From assembly GCA_029216955.1 (NCBI GenBank), contig JANAVB010042278.1, positions 1 through 64,000 on the forward strand: a DNA stretch of 64,000 nucleotides. Direction: 5' to 3'. The position numbers were made by a program, and so were the translations under genes. Source of the stretch: Iris pallida. Its lineage: Eukaryota; Streptophyta; Magnoliopsida; Asparagales; Iridaceae. Shown one piece after another: positions 24,247 to 34,737 of this stretch (position 1 is its first letter; each line of letters begins with the position of its first letter). The notes beneath the pieces are model-generated. The model had not been told where the DNA came from. It ran no database searches and saw nothing but the letters and a program-made list of their open reading frames with translations.

Positions 24247-24281
24247 TTTCGAGGACGAAATTTTTCTAAGGTGGGTAGAGT
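24247..24281 (+). other. Polypurine tail of element B
   Basis: TTTCGAGGACGAAATTTTTC, then TAAGGTGGGTAGAG, directly before the 3' LTR start TGTAGCACCC. It fixes plus orientation. Confidence 0.85.
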
Positions 24282-27200
24282 TGTAGCACCCAGTTTTCCA
24301 AATAAGGGTAATTTTGAAATTTCGTGTTTATAATTATTTTAATATTGATATTTAATTCATGATATGATTTTTGGTGATTTTAAATTATTTTAAAATTATT
24401 TAAATCAATGACTTGTGGTTTTGACGTTTTGCTAGTGAAACCCTAGAGACTGTTTGACCTAGAGCCTAACCATGTGATTATGATATTTTAATATCATTTT
24501 TGGCCTAAGAATATTTTTGCATTTGACCTCTTTGAATTATTTTGATATTATTTTATTATTTATGATATTGTTTTGGGATTATTTGAGTCGGGTTCGAATT
24601 TTATCTCAATCTGACTTGTAACGGGGACCCGGGGGTAGTTTAACTCTAGTGGGAGCCACACACTAGTTAGGCATGGCCCACATGATATTAATTTTAGTCT
24701 ACATGATAGAAATATTTTAGTTAGAGGTTAGACTAATTATTATGGATAAGGTTAGTGTGATTAGAGACTTTAGAATGACTAATTTAGCCCCAATCAATTA
24801 GCCCTTTCCTAATACTCATAGAATAGGTTAATGGGGGCATTTTAGACCTTACCATAATAGGACAAATAGCCCCATATGGCCAGCCACTTTGGGAGAGGAT
24901 AGGCTCAAGTTCATTTCATTATTCTCATCCACACTCTCTCTCTTGTTCTTCCCCAAATTTCTAGAGAGCAATCCCTAGCAATTTCTCCACCAAATCCTTC
25001 CATTTCGCCACCAAATCTTCTTCTTTCCTTCTCTATTCTAGCAAAGGAGGAAGCTACCCAAGTTTGGGAGGATTCAGAGCTCGTTCGCGTCCTTTTGGAA
25101 TCTCTACGTGTCGGCGTCGCTCCGGGAAGGCTTTTCTTCGATTCGATCTACCGGGAGGTATAAATCCCTTCTCCTTTTCATTTCCTCATACATATAGGTC
25201 TATTTTAACCCATAGGAATGACCCCCATGGTTGTATCTCCATTTGTGTCCATTTTGTGTCCATTTGAAGGTCATACGAGTGTCATTTGTGTTGTAGTTGT
25301 GTCCATGTGGGAAAACCCCAAATTTGGACACACTATGTGTTGTTGTTATGTATGAAAGAATTATTACATGTTTAATCTCATATTTTTGTATTGGAGATGT
25401 GTTCTATATTATCTCATATATATATATTAGTGTAGAGAGTGAGTTCTTGATATATTATGTTATATACTTGTGTTTCTTTTGTCTCAAACTACCCAAATCC
25501 GTCATGATTTTTATCCACGTTTTTAATTTCAGCCCTAACTTAGAAATGTCATAACTTCTAGCTCAAAGCTCGGTTTAATCTCCCGTTTTTTTAAAAGAAG
25601 TGTATTGAAGTTAGCTTTCCAAAAACATATATTAATTGGCCTAATTCTTTCTGTAACTTTCTGGAGAATTATTTGAGTGTCAGCTGTACGAAAGACAAAC
25701 GCGTTCTCGGTGTTTTCGCGATTCCGGGAGCTTCCGGATACGAAAATGCGATCCGTTTAAAGTTTCGGAAAGCTAACACGAAGATCTACAACATACTTTA
25801 ATCCTAGATTTTAATTCATGCTGAGATGGTATAGTATTGATTATTAGTAGGAGTTACTATTCGGCATATGTATTTTGTGCACCCATGTGTATAATATAAT
25901 GTTCTATTTGATTTTAACCCATGTTAATGTATATACATTATATAATTAAATAGAGAATGCAAGCATGAGTAAATGTTTAAATAAATGATGTATGAGGTGT
26001 AAGTATCCTATCTAATGTAAGCTTGTATAAGTATGGCTTGTAATGAATATGTAGGTTCCATAGTATGTAATGTATGGTGCATATAGTAGTGCAAGAGAAT
26101 AAATGAATGATAAATGAATGCAAGCATGAATGTAATATAATAATAGATGTAATGTATGCAATATACAAGTTAATAATATGTAATGTTCTATGTTAACACA
26201 AATCCTATATTACCTCATGTACCCCTTACGCTATGTAGACACTATCACACTTGACACTTTGTTCACTTACACTTTGACACTCTTTGATATGTATACACTA
26301 TGTATGCCCATTTAACCCTCACTTGCCCCTTTGCCATGTTCACATACACACACATAGCCTCTTAAATAAGTATTTATGAATACAGTTAACTTAGCTATGT
26401 ATGTATATTATACATATGTTAGCATATTGTGTTGTAATATATAAGTTTATATAACCATTTGAAATGCCATTATTATAGACCTAATGTTGAATACCAATAT
26501 ATGCATGTGTATATATGTGTAGACATATATAGTTTAAAGCAATAGATTACCTAGTGTATATCCAATGTGAATTCTTGCCTATTTGAGTATTGAATAATTG
26601 CATGCTATATAGAGTTGGGTGTATGTTGGCTTATATAGCCTTGTATTGATGTGTGCTTGCTAGGATAGGCTTGGTTAGGCCTAATGAGACTTGTTAGTCT
26701 AGGTTTAGACCTAGTACTGCCTAGTTAACCTAGTTTGACTAGTACGGTTGACCAGAGTTGACCAGAGTTGACCAAGAGTTGACTTTGACATAGATTGACT
26801 TAGAATCATGTAGATTGTATTATAATTTTAATTACCATATAAATGGAACTCTTTATAACCTATGTTGCTATAACTAGGACTCTGTGACTCCAGTTGGCCA
26901 TCTTTTTATATCAGCTGTTCAGGATATCAGGCAAGTACATTCTCTGATCGTTTCATACTTGTCACGAATTATATTCTCGCTCTAGATTACTTTTACTTGA
27001 TGCTGTCACGTTATCATCATAGATTGGTACTATACGGATCTCTTCTTGGGATGTTACCTCCTTAGCGGGCGCATCGGATACTTTATAACATGTGTTTCAT
27101 GTACATCATGTATTCCTTGCTTCTGTGTTATTCCTGTACACTCATGTTCTTTCATGTACGTTCATGTACTCTCATGTTCTTTCATGTATGTTCATGTTTC

Positions 27201-28028
27201 CTCATGTGTTTCCTGTATAACCAAAACATCGTGTTCGTAACGTAACTTGAACGGATCCTTGTGTATTGATTGTGGGTAGGGGTGAGTATAAATGGTCATG
27301 TGATTTACCCATCATGTTTACTCTGTTACTTTTCATGTTTTATCATGTACAACACAGCCTTATTGGCTGATGTCCCACATGTTCACTCATGTACATCATG
27401 TTCAACCCAAGCCAATTACATGCCATCTCGTACTCTAAATCACTAGTCACTTACAGTTCTTACTTATCATGTATATATTTCCAGTTTGCAAATATCTCTC
27501 CTGTTTTCATGTACATCTTCTTACAACGTTTCATGTATCTTACTCTATTGCTTGCTTTATATTTCCTGCCATGATATGAACTGCATGAGATGTACTGTGC
27601 TCGCTCCTGTCCTGACTGGACCTGTTGATAAATTTTACAGATAGCTTGGAGGTTGCCTGCTAGCCTAGAGGAGACACATTAGAGGATGTTTAGATAGTTA
27701 TTTCATTTGTCTGGAGTTGTATTTGACTTGTGGATTACTGTATTTGAGTTTTGAGATGTACTTCTGGGTTTATGTATCTTAGACACTTAGACTTCTATCT
27801 CCTGTATCTCTTTTGGATTTCATGTTTTATCTATCTTCCATTATGCTCTACCTTAGATGTGATTGAGTTTACATTCTGCTATGTCACCCCCATTCGGGAT
27901 GTATAAACTGCTTAGTCTTATACTGTTAGATGCATGAGACCTAGGACAGCATTCTACCGCCGACACTGCGGCATAGGCTGGGCGTTGTTACGTTCCCGTG
28001 CCCTAACTCTAGGGTGCGGGTCGTGACA
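24282..28028 (+). mobile_element. Element B, intact 3' LTR (3,747 bp)
   Basis: Runs from TGTAGCACCC to GGGTCGTGACA and supplies the complete version of the interrupted 5' LTR, including the stretch 24866-24970 deleted there. A TATAAA-like GGTATAAATCC occurs at about 25158 (and 19395) and may be the promoter. Confidence 0.92.
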
Positions 28029-28033
28029 GGCTT
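28029..28033. repeat. Target-site duplication GGCTT, right copy (element B)
   Basis: Identical to the left copy at 3634-3638. Confidence 0.93.
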
Positions 28034-28077
28034 GGATACGTACCTAGTCCTAAGTATTTTGGGACTGGGGCGTTACA
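28034..28077 (+). mobile_element. Element A, end of 3' LTR
   Basis: GGATACGTACCTAGTCCTAA onward to GGGGCGTTACA is the reverse complement of the first bases of LTRs C (4223) and D (52391). It completes LTR A after the B insertion. Sequence of element E follows. Confidence 0.9.
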
Positions 28078-28126
28078 CATACTTTCCATGTCCTCATTAC
28101 CTCTGAGTAAGTATGTTGGTTCCCTT

Positions 28127-28378
28127 TCATCCTATTATCCGTATCCTAAGCCAGGGTACGTCAAGGATAATAGGCCCACAAATGTCCTTTGCTAAGTTTC
28201 TTAGTACAGGCCCATCATTCCTCATTATGTCCCGGGAGCCCAGCAGCTCCATTGCATTCTTTCTTTCGATACCCGAAACGTCCATGATCACCTTATCGTG
28301 GAACTGTTCTAGGTATCCCCAATCAAACTTGTTATCCGTAACTAAAACCAAGGTATGCCCAGGATAACAGGTCCACAA
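28127..28378 (-). pseudogene. Unrecognised 84-codon fragment near the end of the antisense gene
   Basis: Minus-strand frame with normal composition (including DWGYLEQFHDKVIMDVSGIE). Its two ends carry a diverged direct repeat of about 45 bp (28132-28183 and 28333-28380). It may be a further exon of the antisense gene or a separate relic. No family recognised. Confidence 0.35.
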
Positions 28379-28556
28379 ACAAGTCCCCTATTCGGGGCAA
28401 ATGCCACCATAACACCATAAGCACAACAGACAGTACAAATAAAGGGTGGAATAAAGCATGCTCTTTCATTTAGAAGGCAAAAAGTACTACATGTTCTAAG
28501 GATAATGTCCTATTTAAAGAAAAAAAAAGAACGAAAACAAAAGAAAAAAAGGCCGA

Positions 28557-30981
28557 CTATGGTTCGATATTACATAATTCCAGGAGGTGGTTCTTCACCA
28601 AGGAGGTCTCCTGTTCAAGTCGCTGTTTAGCCCGGCGCCCCGCTTCCTGGGACAACCGCTCCGCATTATCCAAGTCCATATGTGCTTGCCAGTCGTCCTC
28701 CAACTTCTTCAGGGAAATTTCCAGACCAGCCGAAGCTCGATTCACTCTGTCGGCCTACTGGATAATTAGCCCCCTTTCGGTACGGGCAGTCTCAAGCTCA
28801 GACTCCAGGAAAGCTAACTTCCTCTGAAGCTCAAGGATCTGCTTCCGCGTGTCAGTGATCCCACGGGAGGTAGTCGCTTCCCGAGCCGTAACATCTTCAC
28901 TCTCGTGGCTCAACTGATCATTCTGATCAGACAGGTCGTGGAGGTCTTTCAGTATGGCCAGCCTGGTCTTATCCCGAGCAGCCCTTATCTTCTCTACAGT
29001 AGCTGTGAGGAAACCATGCTCCTGATCTATAGCAGCAGACAGATCAGCCTGTCGTAGCACCTGAAGCTGGTCCACCAGCTGATCAGCCTCTAGAAATTTC
29101 GTCTCCAGAAGTGCGGCTAATCCTGCCCTACCGAAAAGAGTCTTAAGGATATCAACATGACCCTGGGTGCATTGTCGGGCCAAGACAAAAGAGGTCCCTC
29201 TTTCCACAGCAGCCGCTACCCTCTTCTTCAAGTGACGATAAAAGCTGTCAACCACGTCCTGTAACGCTTCGTCCAGAACCTCTGTAGAGGACGACGTCAA
29301 AGGAAGCGTAGCCGGCAACGTCGAAGGAGGTGCGCTAGAACTTGCCACCAAGGGGACAAATTTTGAGCGGAACGATGCGCGGATAGCGGCTAACTCTTCC
29401 TCCGCCACTCGAAGAGCCTGTACACTTGGCAGGAAAGAGAGGTCGACTCTCGGAGCCGCCTGAGCAGAAGAAGACGCAAGGACCATTGTCCCCTGCCCCG
29501 GCTGTTCCACCACTTGACTTTCCAAACTCGAGACAGCGGGAGGCCCCTCAAGATAAATTGGAAGGGGAGGAGGTACGCTCCTCTCCGCCAATGCCCCTTC
29601 GACAGAGCCTGTCTCAACAATGTCCATCATCGACACTAGAGAGGCAGGACCTGTATGTCTAGAGGAACCATCAATCGACGTAACCCGAAGGATGTGATGA
29701 TAGAGCAGATAGGCCTCCTCGCAAGTTAAAATTTGGCTTATCTTACCAGGGAAGGAGCATGGTGGTTGTAACTCGCTCACAGCTGACGTGGTCCCCTCAC
29801 CTGCGACCTTCGAGTTAAATTCCGCTGGCTCTTCTGTCCCAGCCACCCCAGATGGAGGTACGACTCGACCAGCATCATCTTGATGAAATTCAGTAATTTC
29901 GGGGACAGGTCCATCGGAACCCCCGTCATCTTGAGTCATGACCTCGGCAACTTGAGATTCCTCTTCTTCTGACACCTACGGGAAGGAAGGAAAATGATTA
30001 AAGATCAAAACTGGAAGAAACGAAGAACTGAATAAAAATGGTAGTAATTCGCTTTACCTCCGAAGTGGGGTCGACCTCCTCGCTTCTCTCCCTTATAGTT
30101 AGCCTACGACGTCTGGTTACAGCCAACTTTTAGGAGTGAGAAATACCGCCAACAGGAGAAATTTGTCTGCTGTGCTTCCATGCAGAACCAGGTGCGACGG
30201 GTGGCTGATCCGTCGCCATCTCATTTAACGAAACAGGCGGCTGATCCGCCCCAACATCTTCCACCGGAAAGGAAGAGTCATCTGCATCACGCTCCTCGTC
30301 CTCATCATCCGCAGTGGTGGAGTCTTAGTCTGGCACTTCGACTCTATTCTTCTTCTTCTTCCTCGTCTTGGCCCTTTGGGGCTTCTCATCCAGGCCAGTA
30401 CCAACGATAAAACTGGTACCCGGGCTAAAACCAATGGGGAGCTTATTCGCCATGACATGGTACATGGTCGTCATGTACAAAATCTCCACCGACGCCTCAA
30501 TGGCAGGAACCAAGAAAGTGGCACGGGTATAAAATGTATCATAGTAATGCCAGGCCCTGCTGCCGTCAAGGAGGCTACCTTCAAAACCCAGACAAGAGCT
30601 GGGACTATCCAGAAAAAGTTGGTTGTACCCAAACTGACGAGAAAACATGCTGGGCAGGTAAGGTTCCAGGAAGACAGTATTACGGTTGCAGTAAACCAGG
30701 TGGGCGGGGTGGATGTTACGCAACCACAAGAGCATCTGGCCGTCTAGAAGTTGAGGAGGACCAATACCGTCGAGATGAACGTCCGCTATTTCCTCAGCAG
30801 TGAAACGAGGGACGGATACGAAAAAGTTGTACCTATCTGCTCTCGCCAGCGCCATCCGGCAGGCACACATGGTATCATACTCCCAAGGCTCATTGCGATA
30901 ACGGAAGATAAAAGCATCATCAGCAATCACGCCGTCTTCAGAACCCGGTCTCATCAAAGACCGGTGTGCATTAATAGCCAC
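28557..30981 (-). pseudogene. Antisense gene of element E, C-terminal half: PMD end, NLS-like stretch and coiled coil
   Basis: From 30981 one minus-strand frame can be followed to 28557 across an 82-bp intron (30057-29976; donor GAG/GTAAAG, acceptor CCCGTAG/GTG). It contains the end of a plant mobile domain, with FLEPYLPSMFSRQFGYNQ close to the EPYxPxRxARQFGxDQ wording of that family. A basic RAKTRKKKKNR stretch suitable as a nuclear localisation signal follows, then an acidic DDEDEERDADD segment. Last comes a long Leu/Gln/Glu-rich coiled coil (about 29400-28560, e.g. LELQRKLAFLESELETAR). Three in-frame stops (30325-30327, 30130-30132, 28755-28757) break it. PMD proteins occur both as host genes and as retroelement passengers; here the gene is enclosed in E. 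Confidence 0.75.
29976..30057 (-). other. 82-bp intron in the antisense gene
   Basis: GT donor after GAG at 30058 and a pyrimidine-rich CCTTCCTTCCCGTAG acceptor before 29975. Removal joins DPTSE to VSEEEE in frame. Confidence 0.7.
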
Positions 30982-31340
30982 CCCATCAGATAATGATAGG
31001 GCAGCTCAGTTCCTTCAAAGTATTTTGTCACCTCGCGGGCAATCACCTTGGACGTAAAAGTACGGAGACTACGGTGTATGTTGCACACCATGGCCGGAAG
31101 AAGAGCTAGTTTCACTCTAAAAACTAGCTTCACAGCAGGAAGAATAAAATTACGGCTGATCCTTTCAATAGAACCAGGTCCTCCCGAGATGACGTAATTC
31201 CGCAGCCATACCATCAAAAATCCTGCTAGGAGCACTTTCTCTGACAGCTCTTGGGTATTCTGATAAAAATAACCAAAAGAGTCTGTCTTGCTCCCAAATC
31301 TGTCGCTGGTAGAGGCCACCCTCTTTGTCGACAACATCAA
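30954..31340 (-). pseudogene. Antisense gene of element E, central plant-mobile-domain block
   Basis: Minus-strand 128-codon frame with LLAGFLMVWLRNYVISGGPG, then PAVKLVFRVKLALLPAMVCN and IHRSL. This matches the PMD (aminotransferase-like, PF10536) pattern of a WLSRYV-type block followed by ALAPAVLAxxYRDL. It ends YHYLMGWLLMHTG, where that family has a similar FLxGWLxxYF block. A frame change near 30960 links it to the downstream part starting at 30981. Confidence 0.75.
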
Positions 31341-31382
31341 AGCCTGAACTGCCTTCCGGGATTGAGGACTTCGGGAAGTAAC

Positions 31383-32453
31383 TCAGACTGAGGCTCTCGT
31401 TGAGAAGAGATAGTTCATCCAGTCCTTAGTATGGGGGGCATTCCCTTCCGAGCTGCTTTCCTTCTTGGCTATCTGCTGGCACGTACTATAGTGGCACAAT
31501 ATTTCCTGATAAGTAGCCACGAATCCCGGATATCGTTCTTTCAGCTCTTCGAACTCCTCATTCGTAGGAGTGTATGCTTCAAAAGCTTCATCCCCCAAGG
31601 AAGTTTAGAAATCGCATGCATCTAATGGAGTGAAAGCCCCATTTCCCCTACAGGGGTATAAAAGGTTCCCGTACGGCAGTTGTACATCTCCAGCAAAGCC
31701 ATGAATAATTTCTTGTTTACAGGTAAGCCGTGGCTGGTGCCCCGAATAGCGTGATAAAGACCAATCTCATGCAGAAAAGTCTCATACTTTCGCGAGATCC
31801 ACATAGACAGATTGATCCATGAGGGGATGGGGGTGTATCCAACTTGGGAGTGCCAACCGGCCGATTGGATAGGAGCCTTTTCTGAGCAAGTTGGTTCAGG
31901 AAAGTATCGGCTGAAGAAAACGTGAAATTGGGGCCCGGTACATTCAAGAAAGCACCCGGGGCCAATCCTATTATATAACGGCTGGCATGCACCTTCCCCG
32001 CACACACTGACTTCATGTTGTTGTTGTAATGGATGTCGCCCACAAATATCCCATTCCGGGTATGAGTCAAAGACTCTTCCATCTTCCTGTCCAGCGGGAG
32101 CATATTGAACCAAGATAGTGGGAAGTGACGCTCCATCTGAGGGATGCGGATCGCAATCCCGTTAGAAATGAAGCTCCAGTTCTCCGATATATCCAGAACT
32201 TGACTGTTCTTCACAGTCAAAGCGTCTCCAAAGAAGAATGCAGGTTTCAGGTATTCCCCTTCCAATTTTCTCGAATTCATCATGGCACATAGGAAGTAGA
32301 AAGGTTGGTTCTTGAGGGCATTTATCCTCGTCAAAGGCTCGTCACTAGGAAGTTGGTCCGCCACATACCGAACTATCTGATCGTACCTATAGCCCATAGC
32401 GGCCTGAGCACGACCCACTATTGGTTCCCCCGCAGCTTTAACTGGGAAATTCA
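31383..32453 (-). pseudogene. Antisense gene of element E, exon 2 and N-terminal PMD region (frameshifted)
   Basis: Exon 2 starts at 32453 after TTTTTTCAG and joins exon 1 in frame (PAID-V-NFPVKAAGEP). The first frame runs to about 31855, then coding character continues in another frame (WISRKYETFLHEIGLYHAIR, then LFMALLEMYNCRTGTFYTPV and GEMGLSLH). That is the PMD pattern of a W...LGLYDAI block and F..PxGExxxTLxD. A further break near 31620 leads to LGDEAFEAYTPTNEEFEELK. At least two frameshifts make this a pseudogene. Confidence 0.72.
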
Positions 32454-32869
32454 CTGAAAAAAGAAGACAAAAGAAAATAAGTCAAAAATATGGACAAAAA
32501 TAACCGATGGGTATTTTCGAGCTTATGCAGCTCCAACTTAATGGAGCATCATGCGGCTCAACTCAGAAAAATATTTATGCGGCTCCGTTCAGCGAAGGTT
32601 CATGCGGCAGCGCTCTCATATGGCTCTCAGAGTTTGGATAAGTTCACGTTGTTCACGAGACAAACAAATTCGTACGAGTCTATGCGGCTCAGTGCAGCTT
32701 ATGCGGCTTCGTTGATGAGGTGCGTATACGGCCACAGTAACGATTCTCATGCGGCTCGCGGCTTGACCATGAGATGTACATGCGACACACATGAAGATGA
32801 AGGCTCGCGCATAAAATATGCGACATAACCATGACAGTTAGGGTTCCAAACTCATGTAAAAGTCCTTAC
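32454..32869 (-). other. Intron 1 of the antisense gene, filled with CATGCGGCTCA repeats
   Basis: Donor ATG/GTAAGG at 32869-32868 and acceptor TTTTTTCAG at 32455-32454 give a 416-bp intron. It contains about ten copies of the ATGCGGCTC motif (plus-strand orientation) that is also common in the LTRs of E and F. Confidence 0.7.
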
Positions 32870-33020
32870 CATCGATAGCGGGGTGGATGTCGGGGTGAAC
32901 TACGGGCACGTCAGTTGGCGGAGGAGCTGCCACATTCGTCGCCACAGAAGCAGCTTTCTTACCCTTCGTCGTCGATGAAGACGTTGCCTTCTTCGCCGCA
33001 ACAGTCTTCTTGGGAGCCAT
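32870..33020 (-). pseudogene. Antisense gene of element E, exon 1
   Basis: The start ATG at 33020 gives a Lys/Ala/Ser/Thr-rich N-terminus (MAPKKTVAAKKATSSSTTKG), then a Pro/Val-rich stretch ending PAID. The start is supported by a TATA box about 90 bp upstream and by the in-frame splice to exon 2. The basic beginning could act in nuclear or nucleic-acid binding; that is inference. Confidence 0.7.
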
Positions 33021-33104
33021 TACTATGATCAGAGAAGGAGGACGAAGACAAGAGAGCTAGGGAAATAGCAGAAAATAAAGAAAGTCTTCTTTCCAAACAC
33101 CCTG

Positions 33105-33113
33105 CTATTTATA
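33105..33113 (-). promoter_or_regulatory. TATA box of the antisense gene
   Basis: Minus-strand TATAAATAGCAGGGTG (33113-33098) lies about 90 bp upstream of the exon 1 ATG. It differs at one base in sixteen from the LTR promoter core of the host element, TATAAATAGCAAGGTG at 34334-34349. Confidence 0.75.
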
Positions 33114-33482
33114 GGCAGAACCTCCAATGGACCGGCGCATCGATTCGTGTGCAGTATAACCGACTCTTCGGTTATCAAGGCGATTTGATTATTTAAGGCT
33201 AAACTCTTGGGATCCTGCCCCAAAAAGCGGCCTTGAATCTGACAGCAAATCAAAGGCAATCAATACAAAAGATTTACACACATGGTATGAAGACGTGACA
33301 AGGAGCCCATGCGGCTCAGATGGCCATACGGATGGAACGACCATGCGACTCAGATGGTCATGCGGCTAAGGGGCTATGCGGCTGAGACACCTATACGGCT
33401 AGAACATTCTATGCGGCCAGAGGAGTTTATACATAGCCATGCTTCTTATTCAAAGTATTTCAATTTTTACAAATTGAAAACT

Positions 33483-33495
33483 TTGAAGGGGGTCT
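33483..33495 (+). other. Polypurine tract of element E
   Basis: TTGAAGGGGGTCT just before the LTR start TGTAGAAGCATGG. It defines plus orientation and marks 33496-34714 as a 3' LTR. Confidence 0.75.
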
Positions 33496-34714
33496 TGTAG
33501 AAGCATGGAAAAGAATAAAAAAGGTTCATGCGGCCAAGGATCCCCATGCGGCTCAGAGAGCCCATACGGCTCAGGGATCCATGCAGTTCAAGAGTCTATA
33601 CGGCTCGAATAATTCCATGTGGCCCAGAGAGGAGCCACATGGCCTTCAACAGCTCTTCCCTTCGTCTTTTACTGCATTTAATGTCCTGACGGCTGACAGC
33701 TCTAACAAATGACAGCTCTGACAAAAAGGCGCAATAATGACTAACTTAATGGCGCGTTCCTAGGAAAGAGGAGAAAATCTTCTCATAGCTGGCAAAATCC
33801 ATCAAAACCCGAGGCATGCGGTTGCTACATTTATACGACCACCCATCTTTATGTGGCTGCATCCTTTATGCGGCCGTCCATCAGCATACGGCTGCCTACT
33901 TCATGCGGCCACCCATCTTTATGCGGTTGCATCCCTTATGCGGCCGCCCATCAGTGTGCGGCTGTCCACTCCCATGCGGCTGCTCATCTTCATACGGCCA
34001 TTTAGCCTTATGCGGCCCATTCATCTGCGGCTCTGCCAAGACACGTGGCAGTCTTATCTTCCTGGAATTATGAGTGTTAACAAATACTAATCAGATTTGT
34101 TGCAATAAATATCCAGATCAAATCAAATCGAGCAAATTAGACACGTGGCAGGCCATTATAAGTCGTAAATATTTATGGCAATCAGCATTTATTGACCACA
34201 TAGATTTAATACAATCACATTAATTGCTTAAATCAATCATATGCAAGATGGACGGCCCAGATTAACTAACTCTCCGGCCGCCGACTTTTGAGAATGGGCA
34301 ATCATTGCAAACCCTAATGATGCCCCCCACTCTTATAAATAGCAAGGTGCCATTCCCTTACAAACAACACAGAGGAGAGACGCGCAGACCCCTGGCCCGG
34401 ATCCAGAGAGAATCAGAGAGAGAATATACAGTGATCGAAAGGACAAAGGAGCATATACAAAGAGAGCAAATAGAACATTTCTTCATCAACGTCGAGTACT
34501 TCTTCTCAGAGCCAAGGCTGCACCCGATCGTCCAAGGAGTAAGACAGAGTTGCCGTCGCTTTTCCGAGCCTCTATCGTCACCCCCAGAATCTAAAATAAA
34601 TAATTATACTTAGATTGATGTACCTAGGTTTTCGTCCCTAGGCTTTCTTTGTACAAACGAGTTTGTATTGTGAGTCTAAGTTCAGTCCTCCGATAATTAT
34701 TCTGTAACTTTACA
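33496..34714 (+). mobile_element. Element E, 3' LTR (1,219 bp)
   Basis: Begins TGTAGAAGCATGG, as does LTR F at 51112, and ends near CTGTAACTTTACA. It holds CATGCGGCTCA repeats in U3, a TATA box at 34334, and a shared R/U5 stretch (GCCAAGGCTGCACCCGATCG, near 34513 and 52201). Confidence 0.83.
34334..34342 (+). promoter_or_regulatory. TATA box of LTR E
   Basis: TATAAATAG in CACTCTTATAAATAGCAAGG, conserved at 52037-52045 in LTR F. Confidence 0.8.
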
Positions 34715-34737
34715 ATCAATGGCAAATACCCACCTCG

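Larger units (their letters stand above)
22255..24281 (+). mobile_element. Element B, non-coding internal region
   Basis: Only 2.0 kb lies between the two LTRs. I see no gag or pol similarity and no long ORF. The start (CGTTTTTAGTGGTGGCCCAT) does not match the usual initiator-Met primer site. A similar start (TAGGTTTTAGTCC...ATGCAGGTC) follows the LTR end of element H at 47582, so B and H may share a lineage. Confidence 0.8.
3639..28028 (+). mobile_element. Element B, LTR retrotransposon without coding region, inserted in LTR A
   Basis: B consists of a 5' LTR split in two (3639-4222 and 19208-22254), a 2.0-kb internal region (22255-24281) and an intact 3' LTR (24282-28028). The orientation is plus because the GAGGACGAAATTT polypurine tail lies just before the 3' LTR. 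The internal region has no ORF above about 60 codons and no gag or pol similarity, so B is a LARD-like element that would need proteins from a related autonomous Ty3/gypsy element. Flanking GGCTT duplications define both ends. Confidence 0.88.
32510..34030 (+). repeat. Dispersed CATGCGGCTCA-type motif cluster (E)
   Basis: The motif YATRCGGCTCA and close variants (ATGCGGCCA, ATACGGCT) occur dozens of times, irregularly spaced, all in plus orientation. They lie in intron 1 of the antisense gene, in the stretch before the polypurine tract (33306-33430), and in the U3 part of the 3' LTR (33525-34030). The motif also fills the U3 part of LTR F (51140-51680). Confidence 0.85.
28078..34714 (+). mobile_element. 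Element E, LTR retrotransposon carrying an antisense gene (right part only)
   Basis: E has a purine tract (TTGAAGGGGGTCT) at 33483-33495 followed by a 3' LTR, so it runs on the plus strand. Its internal region in the window holds no plus-strand gag or pol but a large broken gene on the minus strand. The left part was split off by the insertion of A and lies outside the window. A gene antisense to the element just upstream of the 3' LTR recalls the extra antisense ORFs of some plant Ty3/gypsy (Tat-type) elements. The lineage is inference because no pol is visible. Confidence 0.75.

Noticed and set aside
28113..28367. 84-codon plus-strand ORF opposite the antisense gene tail
   Set aside because: Shadow frame of the minus-strand sequence with less protein-like composition.
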